DNA of 64,000 nt from Mesobacillus persicus (lineage in GTDB: Bacteria > Bacillota > Bacilli > Bacillales > Cytobacillaceae): contig NZ_FOBW01000004.1 in NCBI RefSeq assembly GCF_900109925.1, positions 218,000 through 281,999 of the forward strand, given 5' to 3'. Made by a program: the position numbers and the translations under genes. The notes under the pieces were generated by a model. The model ran no database searches. It saw only the letters and a list, made by a program, of their open reading frames with translations, and was not told the origin of the DNA. Shown here in pieces: positions 55,965-63,766 of this stretch (within the stretch, counting starts at the first letter, position 1; each line of letters opens with the position of its first letter).

Positions 55965-56007
55965 AACTCCCCTTTTTAGAAGTAATCAGCAAACCTCAAG
56001 GGGAGTT
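55965..56007 (-). terminator. Riboswitch terminator overlapping the thiT ribosome binding site
   Basis: On the minus strand AACTCCCCTT pairs with AAGGGGAGTT (10 bp) and is followed by TTTTGT and the thiT ATG. The GGGGAG of the 3' arm is also the only ribosome binding site of thiT, so the hairpin can block both transcription and translation. Confidence 0.8.
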
Positions 56008-56048
56008 ACATTCTACATTAAATAATCGAATGAACTTTATAAAAAATT

Positions 56049-56141
56049 CCACATCCCTGCGCTAGTATTATCTAAATCAGGTTCAAAGGGTCAGAACAGT
56101 CGTAGTAACTGTCCACTCTCAGCTTCAAGCTCCCCTTGTGG
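56049..56141 (-). ncRNA. TPP (THI-box) riboswitch aptamer
   Basis: On the minus strand the aptamer begins with CACAAGGGGAGC, carries the conserved CTGAGAGTGG and then GACCCTTTGAACCTGATTTAG (core CTGAGA and ACCCTTTGAACCTGAT), and ends GCGCAGGGATGTGG. This is the canonical thiamine pyrophosphate aptamer. It should turn thiT off when TPP is plentiful, through the terminator downstream. Confidence 0.95.
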
Positions 56142-56147
56142 TTTTGC

Positions 56148-56175
56148 TTTATATTCATTTTTAATTCCAAACCAA
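56148..56175 (-). promoter_or_regulatory. Promoter of the thiT riboswitch transcript
   Basis: On the minus strand TTGGTT, a 16-base spacer and TATAAA. The predicted transcription start falls at the first bases of the TPP aptamer. Confidence 0.6.
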
Positions 56176-56242
56176 TTGTATCTTACCAAATCCAACTAGG
56201 CAACAGTGAATTACTGTTTTTTTAATTTTCTTACACTATTTC

Positions 56243-57145
56243 CTAAAATAGCTTTACCCCATAAGCATCTAAAATAGCTTTCGGGACAAAGAACCTTGCT
56301 GTCATTAACGGGTCAACAATTTGCGATACTTGTACTTGTCCTGCTGCACTAAAAAGCATGGTCAGTTCCGCTAACGTTAAATCTGTGTGCGGGAGCAACG
56401 TGTCAGCAAATATTTCTACCGCTGCCTTTGCTGCCTCGTCGAGAGTTTCCTTAGAAACAATTACAGCTACTCCTTCTTCATTTTCAACAAATGGATAAGG
56501 AATGCTCTTCCCTTTAATCACATCCAAGGTAACGGTGACTTTGCCTGGGATTTCAATTCCGGAGACCCCTATTTCTCCGTCGCCCATTGCCGCATGCAAG
56601 TCGCCAAGTCCGAATAAAGCTCCCTCTTGGAACACTGGGAAATACAGGGTGGCACCTGTAGTAATTAATGTTGTATCCATATTGCCACCATGTGCTCCAG
56701 GTGTCCCGTTGTTCACAGCGGCATCTTCTGGTGCCACTCCAATGACACCAATCATTGGATTTAGTGGCAAGTGAAGTCGCTCATTAAAGACTGCTTTTCC
56801 GTCAACAATTGGAATCATTTTCACTGTGAATTTCTCGATGCGATGGCCCATGACTCCTAATCCTGGACCTGTCGCCAACAGCCCTTGTTCGGCCAGCTCA
56901 ATATCATCGATTCTCACCTTTAAGATGTCGCCTGGTTGGGCATCTTCAACATAGATGCACCCGGTCGCTGGGTTGACTCGATTCCAGTCAACCGTATTAA
57001 ATGGCGTATCTTGCGATTGAATTTGATTTTGAAAACAGTCATAGGTTTCTATCTGTACGGTGGATCCAGACGGAACTTTTTTAGCCACTTGATTCTCCTT
57101 ACTAAATGCATAGAAGAATGTTTCTTTTGATAAAACCTCGCTCAT
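56243..57145 (-). CDS. Acetamidase/formamidase family protein
   Basis: A 300-residue member of the FmdA_AmdA family. It contains GSTVQIETYDCFQNQI, VNPATGCIYVEDAQPGD, PLNPMIGVIGVAPE, GAHGGNMDTTLI, LGDLHAAMGDGEIG and the C-terminal VPKAILDAYGV region. Family members hydrolyse formamide or acetamide to the acid and ammonia. Its exact amide is not readable. It has no signal peptide and reads toward the thiT region. Confidence 0.9.
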   Translation of the reverse strand: MSEVLSKETFFYAFSKENQVAKKVPSGSTVQIETYDCFQNQIQSQDTPFNTVDWNRVNPATGCIYVEDAQPGDILKVRIDDIELAEQGLLATGPGLGVMGHRIEKFTVKMIPIVDGKAVFNERLHLPLNPMIGVIGVAPEDAAVNNGTPGAHGGNMDTTLITTGATLYFPVFQEGALFGLGDLHAAMGDGEIGVSGIEIPGKVTVTLDVIKGKSIPYPFVENEEGVAVIVSKETLDEAAKAAVEIFADTLLPHTDLTLAELTMLFSAAGQVQVSQIVDPLMTARFFVPKAILDAYGVKLF

Positions 57146-57283
57146 ATATTACACCTACCTTTTGAAAATTTAAATTTTAATATCAGTTTATCACAATTCT
57201 ATTAAAAATGGATTTTGCACTCTGCTAAAAGGTTTTTTTCTGTTAAAATAAATTCTTAATGTTATGGGAATAGGTGATTTAGG

Positions 57284-57775
57284 ATGTTATCTTTGCTGCA
57301 ATTTAAAGGGAATAAATTTGTATCAGGCCTATGCTATGTGTTATTTCTAGTCTATATTGGGATCGCATCCATTCTATTGTTTTTCAGTTCATATCGGAAG
57401 ACAGTTAGATATGGTGAAAACGAATATTTTACCGAATACAATCTAATCCCCTTTGATACAATCATGAGATATATCAATGCAACGGGCACTATCAATACGA
57501 GCATCGTTGTAACAAATCTAGCTGGAAACATCCTGGCCTTTATGCCTCTAGGGTTTTTTCTGCCACTTTTATTTAAAAGGTATATGAAGTTTTGGAATAC
57601 AACTTTACTTGTTATTCTAGCTACCCTTACGGTTGAGTGTTTGCAGTATTTCTTCCGCGTGGGAAGCTTTGATGTTGACGACCTTATCTTAAATACGGTT
57701 GGAGGAATATTTGGGTTTGGTGTTTTCAAGTTGTTATCGGTTGTACTCAAACCTCTTTTAGCTACTAAGGATTGA
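57284..57775 (+). CDS. VanZ family membrane protein
   Basis: A 163-residue protein with four predicted helices and VanZ-type segments: YNLIPFDTIMRYI, NLAGNILAFMPLGFFLPLLF, TLTVECLQYFFRVGSFDVDDLILNTVGGIFGF (split). VanZ proteins are associated with low-level teicoplanin resistance and surface-charge effects in some species, but most are of unknown role. It stands alone with its own terminator. Confidence 0.88.
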   Translation: MLSLLQFKGNKFVSGLCYVLFLVYIGIASILLFFSSYRKTVRYGENEYFTEYNLIPFDTIMRYINATGTINTSIVVTNLAGNILAFMPLGFFLPLLFKRYMKFWNTTLLVILATLTVECLQYFFRVGSFDVDDLILNTVGGIFGFGVFKLLSVVLKPLLATKD

Positions 57776-57785
57776 TTAAGTTTTT

Positions 57786-57834
57786 ATAAAAAAAGGGTTC
57801 GGAAGCACTCGTGCCGCTTCGGAACCCTTTTTTA
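57786..57834. terminator. Bidirectional terminator between vanZ-like and telA-like genes
   Basis: AAAAAAGGGTTCGGAAGC pairs with GCTTCGGAACCCTTTTTT with one internal mismatch. U-tracts on both strands serve the convergent genes. Confidence 0.85.
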
Positions 57835-57841
57835 TATTGAA

Positions 57842-59023
57842 TTATTCTCCCTTAATCTCAAGCAATTTCTGCTTTAACTCATTCTCCATATTCGCTAGTT
57901 CATGCTCGGCTTGGCGGCGTTTGGTGCGCCCTTCTTGTTGAATGCGCATCGTTTCTTCTAGTGTCGTAATCAAGTTTTCTTGAGTCTTCTTTAGGGTTTC
58001 AATGTCAACAAGCCCACGTTCGTTTTCCTTTGCGGTTTCAATCGTGTTGCTTTTCAGCATTTCGGCATTCTTTAACAAAAGCTCATTGGTTGTTTTCGAC
58101 ACTTGTTTTTGTGCTTCAACTGCATGACGTTGTCTAATTAGAGTTAAGGCAATCGCTACTTGGTTTTTCCATAATGGAATCGCCGTCATGATTGAAGATT
58201 GGATTTTTTCAACTAGAGCTTGGTTCGTATTTTGAATTAATCGGATCTGCGGTGCACTTTGTATCGTGATTTCTCGGCTTAATTTTAAATCATACAGTCG
58301 CTTATCCAAACGATCGGCAAACTGAATCATATCATTGACTTCTTGAAACTTCATTTGATCGTTGGTAGACTGAGCTGCTCGCTTTAAATCCGGAATGGTC
58401 TTGTTTGTTAGTTCATCAAGCTTTAGTTCCCCTGCCGCGATATAGATATTTAACGCATTGAAGTATTCTTTATTATTTTCATACAGTTTTTCAAGCATGC
58501 CGATGTCGGATAACAGGACATTTTTACTGCGATCTAATTTTACGCTAATGCGATCAATCTGAGCGCTTGTTTTCTGATACTTTGAAAGCACTTCTTGAAC
58601 TGACTTTGAAATCTTCCCAAACATTCGGCCGAACAATGATTTTTTCTCTTGCTTCAAGTCATCAGGGGCTACTTCCTTCAACCGTTTCATTAGATCATTA
58701 ATAATGTCCCCAACTTCACCGACATCCCCTTTTTGGACATGTTCAAGCATCGTATGGGAGAATGTCAGTAGCTTTCCTTGGGCTTGGGTTCCGTAAGAAA
58801 TCATCGCTTGGTGGTTTTTCGGATCAATCTGCTCTGCAAGTTGAATGGCCTTCGCTTTGTTTTCTTCAGGGATGACATCAATTAACCGCACAGGCTTCGC
58901 ATCCGTAGACTGTTTCGCTGGCTGTAGTTCCAACTCGGGACTGTCCCCACCAAACGGGTTATGAAGAAGGTCATTCATAAGATGGTCGGTATCTTTTAAT
59001 AAATCTGGATTCTTTTCGCTCAT
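57842..59023 (-). CDS. TelA/KlaA family toxic-anion resistance protein
   Basis: A 393-residue cytoplasmic, largely helical protein of the TelA family. It contains [28 protein letters not shown] (split), [22 protein letters not shown] [18 protein letters not shown] and [25 protein letters not shown] (split). Long heptad stretches near its end ([20 protein letters not shown]) predict coiled coil. It is the usual partner of XpaC; the pair is linked to tellurite or antimicrobial stress in other Firmicutes. The start overlaps the xpaC stop by four bases. Confidence 0.92.
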   Translation of the reverse strand: MSEKNPDLLKDTDHLMNDLLHNPFGGDSPELELQPAKQSTDAKPVRLIDVIPEENKAKAIQLAEQIDPKNHQAMISYGTQAQGKLLTFSHTMLEHVQKGDVGEVGDIINDLMKRLKEVAPDDLKQEKKSLFGRMFGKISKSVQEVLSKYQKTSAQIDRISVKLDRSKNVLLSDIGMLEKLYENNKEYFNALNIYIAAGELKLDELTNKTIPDLKRAAQSTNDQMKFQEVNDMIQFADRLDKRLYDLKLSREITIQSAPQIRLIQNTNQALVEKIQSSIMTAIPLWKNQVAIALTLIRQRHAVEAQKQVSKTTNELLLKNAEMLKSNTIETAKENERGLVDIETLKKTQENLITTLEETMRIQQEGRTKRRQAEHELANMENELKQKLLEIKGE

Positions 59024-59847
59024 TCCTTGAACCTCCTATCATTGTCCTTATCTTTAGACTCTCGACTTAACGGAATCTTTACTTCGTCTTTTTCTTCTAT
59101 TTTTGTGTTGATAAAATATTTCGGCCCTTTATCTTCTGAATTTTTTTCAGAGGCTTGCTCAGATTTTATTTTCGATTCTTCCTTTGAAGTTTGGTTGACA
59201 TTATTGCCACCTAGCTCATTTACCGAATCGGTTACCGTTTTAATCGAATATTTGGCAACATCGATTTCGAAATTCAAATCATCAATGTCCTCCTCTAAAA
59301 CGCGGTAAAGGTCACTTTCAATTAATTTACTCATTTCCGACAAAGTTGAACGCGTTTCAGCTAAAGACCAGTCAAGTTCACGGTTTCTTTTTGGCTGAGC
59401 GGATAGGAATGCATATCTTTCGGTCAATTCAAGGACTGTATCCAAATGCGAAAAGTAAAACCGCTCTGCCTGATAAAATCGTTTCGGTTCTTTTTTCGTC
59501 ATATTATGGATTTTCCGAATCATCCGAAGAAGCTCGACTCTTTCTTTAAGAGATGGCAAGTGGCGAATGGAGAACAGCGATTTATGCAAACGCGATATTT
59601 TGCGCTTACCTTCATCGAGATTCTTCTTAATATAGCGGTATTCTTTGCGTGTCAATCCATTCTTTTTAAGGAAGCGTGAGCCAGTATAAATGGATACTAG
59701 CCAATAAATGAGTGCGCCACCGGCTAAAGAAATTCCAGATGAGACAAGAAAAGTATTGTTTAAAGTAAAAAAACTGATGAGCCATATTGTAATGGCTGAT
59801 GGAATAGCAACCGTCGATCGAATTAGAAACGATAAGAACGGATTCAT
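59020..59847 (-). CDS. XpaC family membrane protein
   Basis: A 275-residue protein with two N-terminal membrane helices (about 8-27 and 33-52). A helical cytoplasmic XpaC region follows ([51 protein letters not shown] in part). The C-terminal 60 residues are charged and low in complexity. XpaC was named for 5-bromo-4-chloroindolyl phosphate hydrolysis, but its true function is unclear. It is translationally coupled to the downstream TelA gene. Confidence 0.88.
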   Translation of the reverse strand: MNPFLSFLIRSTVAIPSAITIWLISFFTLNNTFLVSSGISLAGGALIYWLVSIYTGSRFLKKNGLTRKEYRYIKKNLDEGKRKISRLHKSLFSIRHLPSLKERVELLRMIRKIHNMTKKEPKRFYQAERFYFSHLDTVLELTERYAFLSAQPKRNRELDWSLAETRSTLSEMSKLIESDLYRVLEEDIDDLNFEIDVAKYSIKTVTDSVNELGGNNVNQTSKEESKIKSEQASEKNSEDKGPKYFINTKIEEKDEVKIPLSRESKDKDNDRRFKE

Positions 59848-60246
59848 GAGTATCGACTCCTTGCGTTATGTTTCCTTTGTATTTCATACGTATGATAAGG
59901 ACCAATTGTTTCGTCTATCCGTGAAGTTTTTCATAAATGGACTCTTTTATAATAGCTAGAAGACTCCCTTATTAATTCCACAATACACGAAAATTCTCCT
60001 CTTTTCCACAGTCCAAGATGGTAGGTGTCTCTAGGGCTTAAGACGGAGGTGACATGTCCCTAATCAGCCTATATTGTTTATTTTCATAATTTAACAATAA
60101 AGATATAGCGAATTTATGAATATTTCAAAAAAGGAATTGTAAAAGTCCCTTCTTATATCTATTATATTTTATATGTATAGCAATGGCCGTTTTATAGATT
60201 TAGTTTTCTGAACTCTCACACTTTTCACTTGATGGGTGGTTACGTA
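59848..60246. other. 399-base divergent region ahead of the DUF5317 gene
   Basis: It holds the promoter at 60137-60165 and a less AT-rich patch at about 60000-60065 with a GACATGTC core. That patch may be a decayed copy of a dispersed repeat. No open frame is seen. Confidence 0.4.
60137..60165 (+). promoter_or_regulatory. Sigma-A promoter of the DUF5317 operon
   Basis: TTGTAA, a 17-base spacer and TATTAT, about 80 bases ahead of the DUF5317 start. Confidence 0.5.
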
Positions 60247-60843
60247 GTGGTATTTGATGGAATAATTTTATCGTTTATCGTTGGACTTTTTCGTAAAGGG
60301 AATTTAAGTGGACTATCTAATTTAAAGCTAAAATGGGGTTGGGTTTTTCCCCTATTATTACTATTACAAATAGGAATATATTTTCTTCAAAATAAATATG
60401 AAGTGATTGGTAATTTTAGCGGCTACATATTTATCTTAGTCTATATCCTTGGTTTACTATTTTTATATATTAACCGAAACTATCCTGGATTTAGTATCAT
60501 TTTTATAGGGGTATTTCTTAACTTTTTAGTTATGGCTATAAATGGTGGTAGAATGCCAGTATCCATTGAAGCGGCAACAGTATTAGATCCAAGTTATACT
60601 GAAGCATTAAAGCATGGTTTGTATGGTAAACACATGCTTTTAACCGAGACTACAAAACTTGGCTTTTTAGGAGATATTATTCCTTTATCTCCTCCCTATC
60701 CGCGCACACAGGTGATTTCAATCGGTGACGTCATTATGAACATTGGTATCTTCCTTTTTATCCAACATCTAATGATCGGAGACAGTGCAAAGGATAAAGA
60801 TGGTGTAGAGATAAATTCCCCTCTACAAAAGGAGGTGAACTAA
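60247..60843 (+). CDS. DUF5317 family membrane protein
   Basis: A 198-residue protein with five to six hydrophobic segments and the DUF5317 features FDGIILSFIVGLFRKGNLSGL, NRNYPGFSIIFIGVFLNFLVMAINGGRMPVS (split), FLGDIIPLSPPYPRTQVISIGD. The function is unknown. I chose the GTG at 60247, preceded by GGGTGGT, over an ATG at 60232 and a TTG at 60229 that have no ribosome binding site. The last codons contain the AAGGAGGTGA site of the small gene that follows. Confidence 0.8.
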   Translation: MVFDGIILSFIVGLFRKGNLSGLSNLKLKWGWVFPLLLLLQIGIYFLQNKYEVIGNFSGYIFILVYILGLLFLYINRNYPGFSIIFIGVFLNFLVMAINGGRMPVSIEAATVLDPSYTEALKHGLYGKHMLLTETTKLGFLGDIIPLSPPYPRTQVISIGDVIMNIGIFLFIQHLMIGDSAKDKDGVEINSPLQKEVN

Positions 60844-60844
60844 G

Positions 60845-60949
60845 ATGAAGAAAAAGGTTCAAGAGTTAAACGGCAAAAACCTGTTTTTTAATGCAATTAT
60901 TATTGCTTCAGTTTTAATTGCTTTAACTTCTGGTTACAGATTAATTTAA
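60845..60949 (+). CDS. 34-residue membrane peptide coupled to the DUF5317 gene
   Basis: An ATG with an excellent AAGGAGGTGAAC site seven bases upstream opens a 34-codon frame (MKKKVQELNGKNLFFN then a hydrophobic stretch IIIASVLIALTSG and the end YRLI). It predicts a basic cytoplasmic start and one membrane helix. It begins one base after the DUF5317 stop and is followed by a terminator, so it is a real member of that operon by position. No family is recognised. Confidence 0.75.
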   Translation: MKKKVQELNGKNLFFNAIIIASVLIALTSGYRLI

Positions 60950-60956
60950 TGGTAAA

Positions 60957-60994
60957 ATAAAAGAGAAGTTAAGAGTTTCCTAACTTCTCTTTTA
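60957..60994 (+). terminator. Terminator between the small peptide gene and the GGDEF/HD-GYP gene
   Basis: AAAAGAGAAGTTA pairs with TAACTTCTCTTTT around a 9-base loop, with the stem's own U-run as tail. It lies only about 25 bases ahead of the next start codon, so that gene needs read-through or a promoter inside this short stretch. Confidence 0.75.
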
Positions 60995-61018
60995 AACTAT
61001 ATATGTGAGTGATAAAAA

Positions 61019-62857
61019 ATGGGTCTGTTTAAAAATTCAGCAAATAACTATCTTTTCATTATATCTTTTTTAGGTATCTCTGCATTTATTTCTATAAATA
61101 GCTTCTCACAACTTACAATAAATGATTGGTATATCATCTTTACTCTAACTGGAGCTATACTACTAGCTAACCACAACGTTTTAGAACTACCTCCTCATGG
61201 AAATAGTATATCTATGGATTCTTCAATCTTTTTGGCAAGTCTTTTCATGTTTGGACTTAATGTTACTTTAACCGCATCCTTACTATTTTCTATAATATAT
61301 ATCTTCACTCTAAGAACAACTAAATGGTGGAAGCATATATTTAATTTTGGGCTATATTCATTAATGATTATCTGTGCCTACAATGTTTTTCTTTTTACTG
61401 GTGGGGAGCAGGGTAATATAGACTTTAATGACCTCTTACCGTACACCCTGGCATTAAGTAGCTACTTTACACTAAATGTTCTTTTGATTGGGATTTACTT
61501 TCTTTTGGTTGGTTCCGAAAATATTATTATAGTATTAAAAGGAATGCTAAAAGGTACCGCTGCAACATATGTGAGTACTTTATTATTTTCTTTGGTACTC
61601 GTTGTATTAATAAGTGCCCAAAACACATTCGGCCTGTTTCTCTTTGTCTGTATCTCTTTACTACTATCTATAGCTTTCAAGCAGCACTTGAAATTATATT
61701 ATGAGGCTTCTAACAAAGCGAATAAGGATTATTTAACAGGATTAAATAATCATGGGTACTTCAAAGAATTACTAGATAGTGAACTTTCAGTCGCAAGGGA
61801 AATCGAACAGCCTGTATGTGTTGCCATCCTCGATATCGATGATTTTAAAAAATATAATGATTTATATGGACACATTCAAGGGGACCAATTATTAAAGAAG
61901 TTTGGGGCATTAATCAAAAAGGAGACCGAGGCGAGGAACTTTATTGTCGCTAGATATGGTGGCGAAGAGTTTTCAATTATCATGCCAAACACAAGCCTCA
62001 ACGCCGCTCTGTCTTTTATCAACCATCTTCGTAAAACAACCAATGATACTTATTTCGATGGGGTAGAAGTTCTACCCTACGAATGCCTATCCTTTTCAGC
62101 TGGAATTGCCGAATGGGAAAAAGAGACCTATAATACGTCAGAATTACTTAATAAGGCAGATATGGCATTGTATAGTGCCAAGGATCAAGGAAAGAATTTG
62201 GTTCAGATATATAACCAGCATTTCGATTATACTGCCCAACAATCTCTGAATCTCGAAAAAGACCTTGATGAAGCAGAGCAGCAATTGAAGATATTTTTAT
62301 CAAAAGATGTCTACACATATCGACATAGTAAACGCGTGTATCAATATGCTGTCGATTTCTCGAACAAGCTTCAACTAAGTATTAATGAGAGGAAAACGCT
62401 CATTCTTGGCGCCCTTGTACACGACATTGGTAAAATTGAGATTCCTAGGGATATACTAACTAAAAAGGGTAAGCTTGAACCTCATGAATGGGACATCATG
62501 AAAAAACATGTTACCTGGGGAAAAGAAATCATTTCAACGGATAAAACACACGAAGACCTGATTCCACTTGTGGAGCTCCACCATGAACGGTATGATGGGA
62601 ATGGCTATCCATATGGACTAAAAGGAAACAACATTCCTAAACTTGCTCGGATTCTTTGCATTATCGACTCGTTCGATGCAATGACAACCGAACGTCCATA
62701 TCAACCAACCAAAACGTTTGAAGAGGCGATTGTTGAGTTAAGGGAATGTGCCGGGAAGCAGTTTGACTCGGAGTTTGTTGAGTTATTTATTGAAATGATT
62801 GAGTCGAACTTTCATTTTAAGGAATGTCCTGAAGTTCTTAATCAAGGAGCCGGATGA
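61019..62857 (+). CDS. Membrane-bound GGDEF / HD-GYP cyclic-di-GMP protein
   Basis: A 612-residue protein with an N-terminal membrane sensor of about seven or eight helices (5-225). A GGDEF domain covers about 238-395, with the active motif GGEEF at 314-318 and no RXXD inhibitory site just before it. An HD-GYP phosphodiesterase domain covers about 425-600, with His468-Asp469 (HDIGK) and GYP at 529-531, plus the HHERYDGNG motif. It could both make and degrade c-di-GMP, or use one domain as regulator. The start has only a weak site (GTGAGTGAT). Confidence 0.93.
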   Translation: MGLFKNSANNYLFIISFLGISAFISINSFSQLTINDWYIIFTLTGAILLANHNVLELPPHGNSISMDSSIFLASLFMFGLNVTLTASLLFSIIYIFTLRTTKWWKHIFNFGLYSLMIICAYNVFLFTGGEQGNIDFNDLLPYTLALSSYFTLNVLLIGIYFLLVGSENIIIVLKGMLKGTAATYVSTLLFSLVLVVLISAQNTFGLFLFVCISLLLSIAFKQHLKLYYEASNKANKDYLTGLNNHGYFKELLDSELSVAREIEQPVCVAILDIDDFKKYNDLYGHIQGDQLLKKFGALIKKETEARNFIVARYGGEEFSIIMPNTSLNAALSFINHLRKTTNDTYFDGVEVLPYECLSFSAGIAEWEKETYNTSELLNKADMALYSAKDQGKNLVQIYNQHFDYTAQQSLNLEKDLDEAEQQLKIFLSKDVYTYRHSKRVYQYAVDFSNKLQLSINERKTLILGALVHDIGKIEIPRDILTKKGKLEPHEWDIMKKHVTWGKEIISTDKTHEDLIPLVELHHERYDGNGYPYGLKGNNIPKLARILCIIDSFDAMTTERPYQPTKTFEEAIVELRECAGKQFDSEFVELFIEMIESNFHFKECPEVLNQGAG

Positions 62858-62897
62858 CACTAATCTGGACAAGTAAAGGGTATCGCTAAATGTAGAA

Positions 62898-63443
62898 TTG
62901 GAGTTGAAGAGAAGCTTGACTTGGAAAGTAAACAAATCTACTAATCAAAAAGTTGATCGTTTTGAAGTGAAGGTTGAGGATGTCACCTTACCGAATGGAG
63001 AAGAGAAGACCTTTTCTTATGTCCAATTCGCAAAAGGAGTTTGCATTCTCCCCATCACAAATGACCATCAAGTATTATGCTTAAAACAATACCGCCATTC
63101 TCTTGGGAGTTGGCAATGGGAATTACCAGCCGGAGCGATTGATGCCGCGGATGCTTCCCCGCTAGAAACAGCAAAACGCGAACTCGAAGAAGAAACTGGC
63201 TATGTGGCAGAGCATTGGCTAGAATTAGGAAGTTTTTACCCTTCCCCTGGCTCAACAAGCGAAGAAATTTTCTTATTCGCAGCCGCTGGGTTAACAGCAA
63301 CCCAACAACAGCTAGAAAGCAGTGAACAAATTAAGCTCCAAAGTGTGAGCATGGATGAGCTAAAAACCTTGATCTCTGATGGGGAGTTTAACCATGGGGC
63401 TGGGTTGGCAGCGGTTTTACGTTATAAGTTTAAGACGGATTAA
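62898..63443 (+). CDS. Nudix hydrolase, ADP-ribose pyrophosphatase type
   Basis: A 181-residue Nudix protein with QYRHSLGSWQWELPAGAID and the Nudix core AKRELEEETGYVAE followed by FYPSPGSTSEEIFLF. The proline-rich region after the core is typical of ADP-ribose pyrophosphatases (NudF). It would cleave ADP-ribose to AMP and ribose-5-phosphate. The start is uncertain: TTG at 62898, 62904 or 62916, none with an ideal site. No ATG lies in frame before the conserved region. Confidence 0.88.
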   Translation: MELKRSLTWKVNKSTNQKVDRFEVKVEDVTLPNGEEKTFSYVQFAKGVCILPITNDHQVLCLKQYRHSLGSWQWELPAGAIDAADASPLETAKRELEEETGYVAEHWLELGSFYPSPGSTSEEIFLFAAAGLTATQQQLESSEQIKLQSVSMDELKTLISDGEFNHGAGLAAVLRYKFKTD

Positions 63444-63490
63444 AAATAATGTGATTTAGCGACCTTAGCAGGTCCTCAAGTTAGACTGCA

Positions 63491-63535
63491 GAAAAAGCCT
63501 GAAATGAGAGAATTGAACTCATTTCAGGCTTTTTA
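63491..63535 (+). terminator. Terminator of the Nudix gene
   Basis: AAAAAGCCTGAAATGAG is perfectly complementary to CTCATTTCAGGCTTTTT (17 bp, 9-base loop), followed by ATTTTA. Confidence 0.9.
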
Positions 63536-63566
63536 TTTTAATTTTTGGCTCTGTTAAAGATAGCTA

Positions 63567-63662
63567 TTGATTTACGCTCCAGGCACTTCGCTTTCCGCGG
63601 GCGTTGCGGGGAGCCTCCTCGGCGCTAATGCGCCTGTGGGGTCTCCCCAGCTCCGTACTCCC
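63567..63662. repeat. GC-rich dispersed repeat, truncated by the group II intron
   Basis: From about 63567 the composition turns GC-rich (CGCTCCAGGCACTTCGC, CGGCGCTAATGCGCC, CTCCGTACTCCCG). It contains several inverted arms, such as GGCGCTAATGCGCC. It resembles the long GC-rich intergenic repeats found in many copies in Bacillaceae. It stops abruptly at the intron boundary near 63662; the other half would lie beyond the window. Confidence 0.65.
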
Positions 63663-63666
63663 GGTC

Positions 63667-63714
63667 GAGTAAGCGGGAACTTGTTTTCTAGTATAGATAA
63701 TAAGTTCCTCACTC
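63667..63714 (-). ncRNA. Group II intron domain VI
   Basis: On the minus strand GAGTGAGGAACTT pairs imperfectly with AAGTTCCCGCTTACTC over an AT-rich loop, seven bases after domain V. An unpaired adenosine in the 3' strand is the candidate branch point. Confidence 0.7.
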
Positions 63715-63720
63715 CTCACA

Positions 63721-63753
63721 GAACCGTGCGTGCGGTACTATCGCACACGGCTC
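63721..63753 (-). ncRNA. Group II intron domain V (catalytic hairpin)
   Basis: On the minus strand GAGCCGTGTGCG and CGCACGCACGGTTC form the two-part D5 stem with the AGC catalytic triad at the 5' side and a two-base CG bulge in the 3' strand. The terminal loop is larger than the usual GNRA tetraloop. Confidence 0.8.
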
Positions 63754-63766
63754 TTCCTATCATCAT

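Noticed and set aside
56201..56224. Short hairpin AACAGT/ACTGTT with a T-run on the plus strand
   Set aside because: The polarity does not fit the minus-strand formamidase gene that ends nearby, and no plus-strand gene precedes it. Six base pairs can arise by chance.
60000..60065. GACATGTC-containing patch upstream of DUF5317 as a functional operator
   Set aside because: The symmetry is limited to eight bases and the surrounding sequence looks like a decayed repeat, so no regulatory claim is made.
60950..61018. Cyclic-di-GMP riboswitch before the GGDEF/HD-GYP gene
   Set aside because: The space is too short and holds only a terminator hairpin; no GEMM motif elements were seen here or in the 60-kb leader region.
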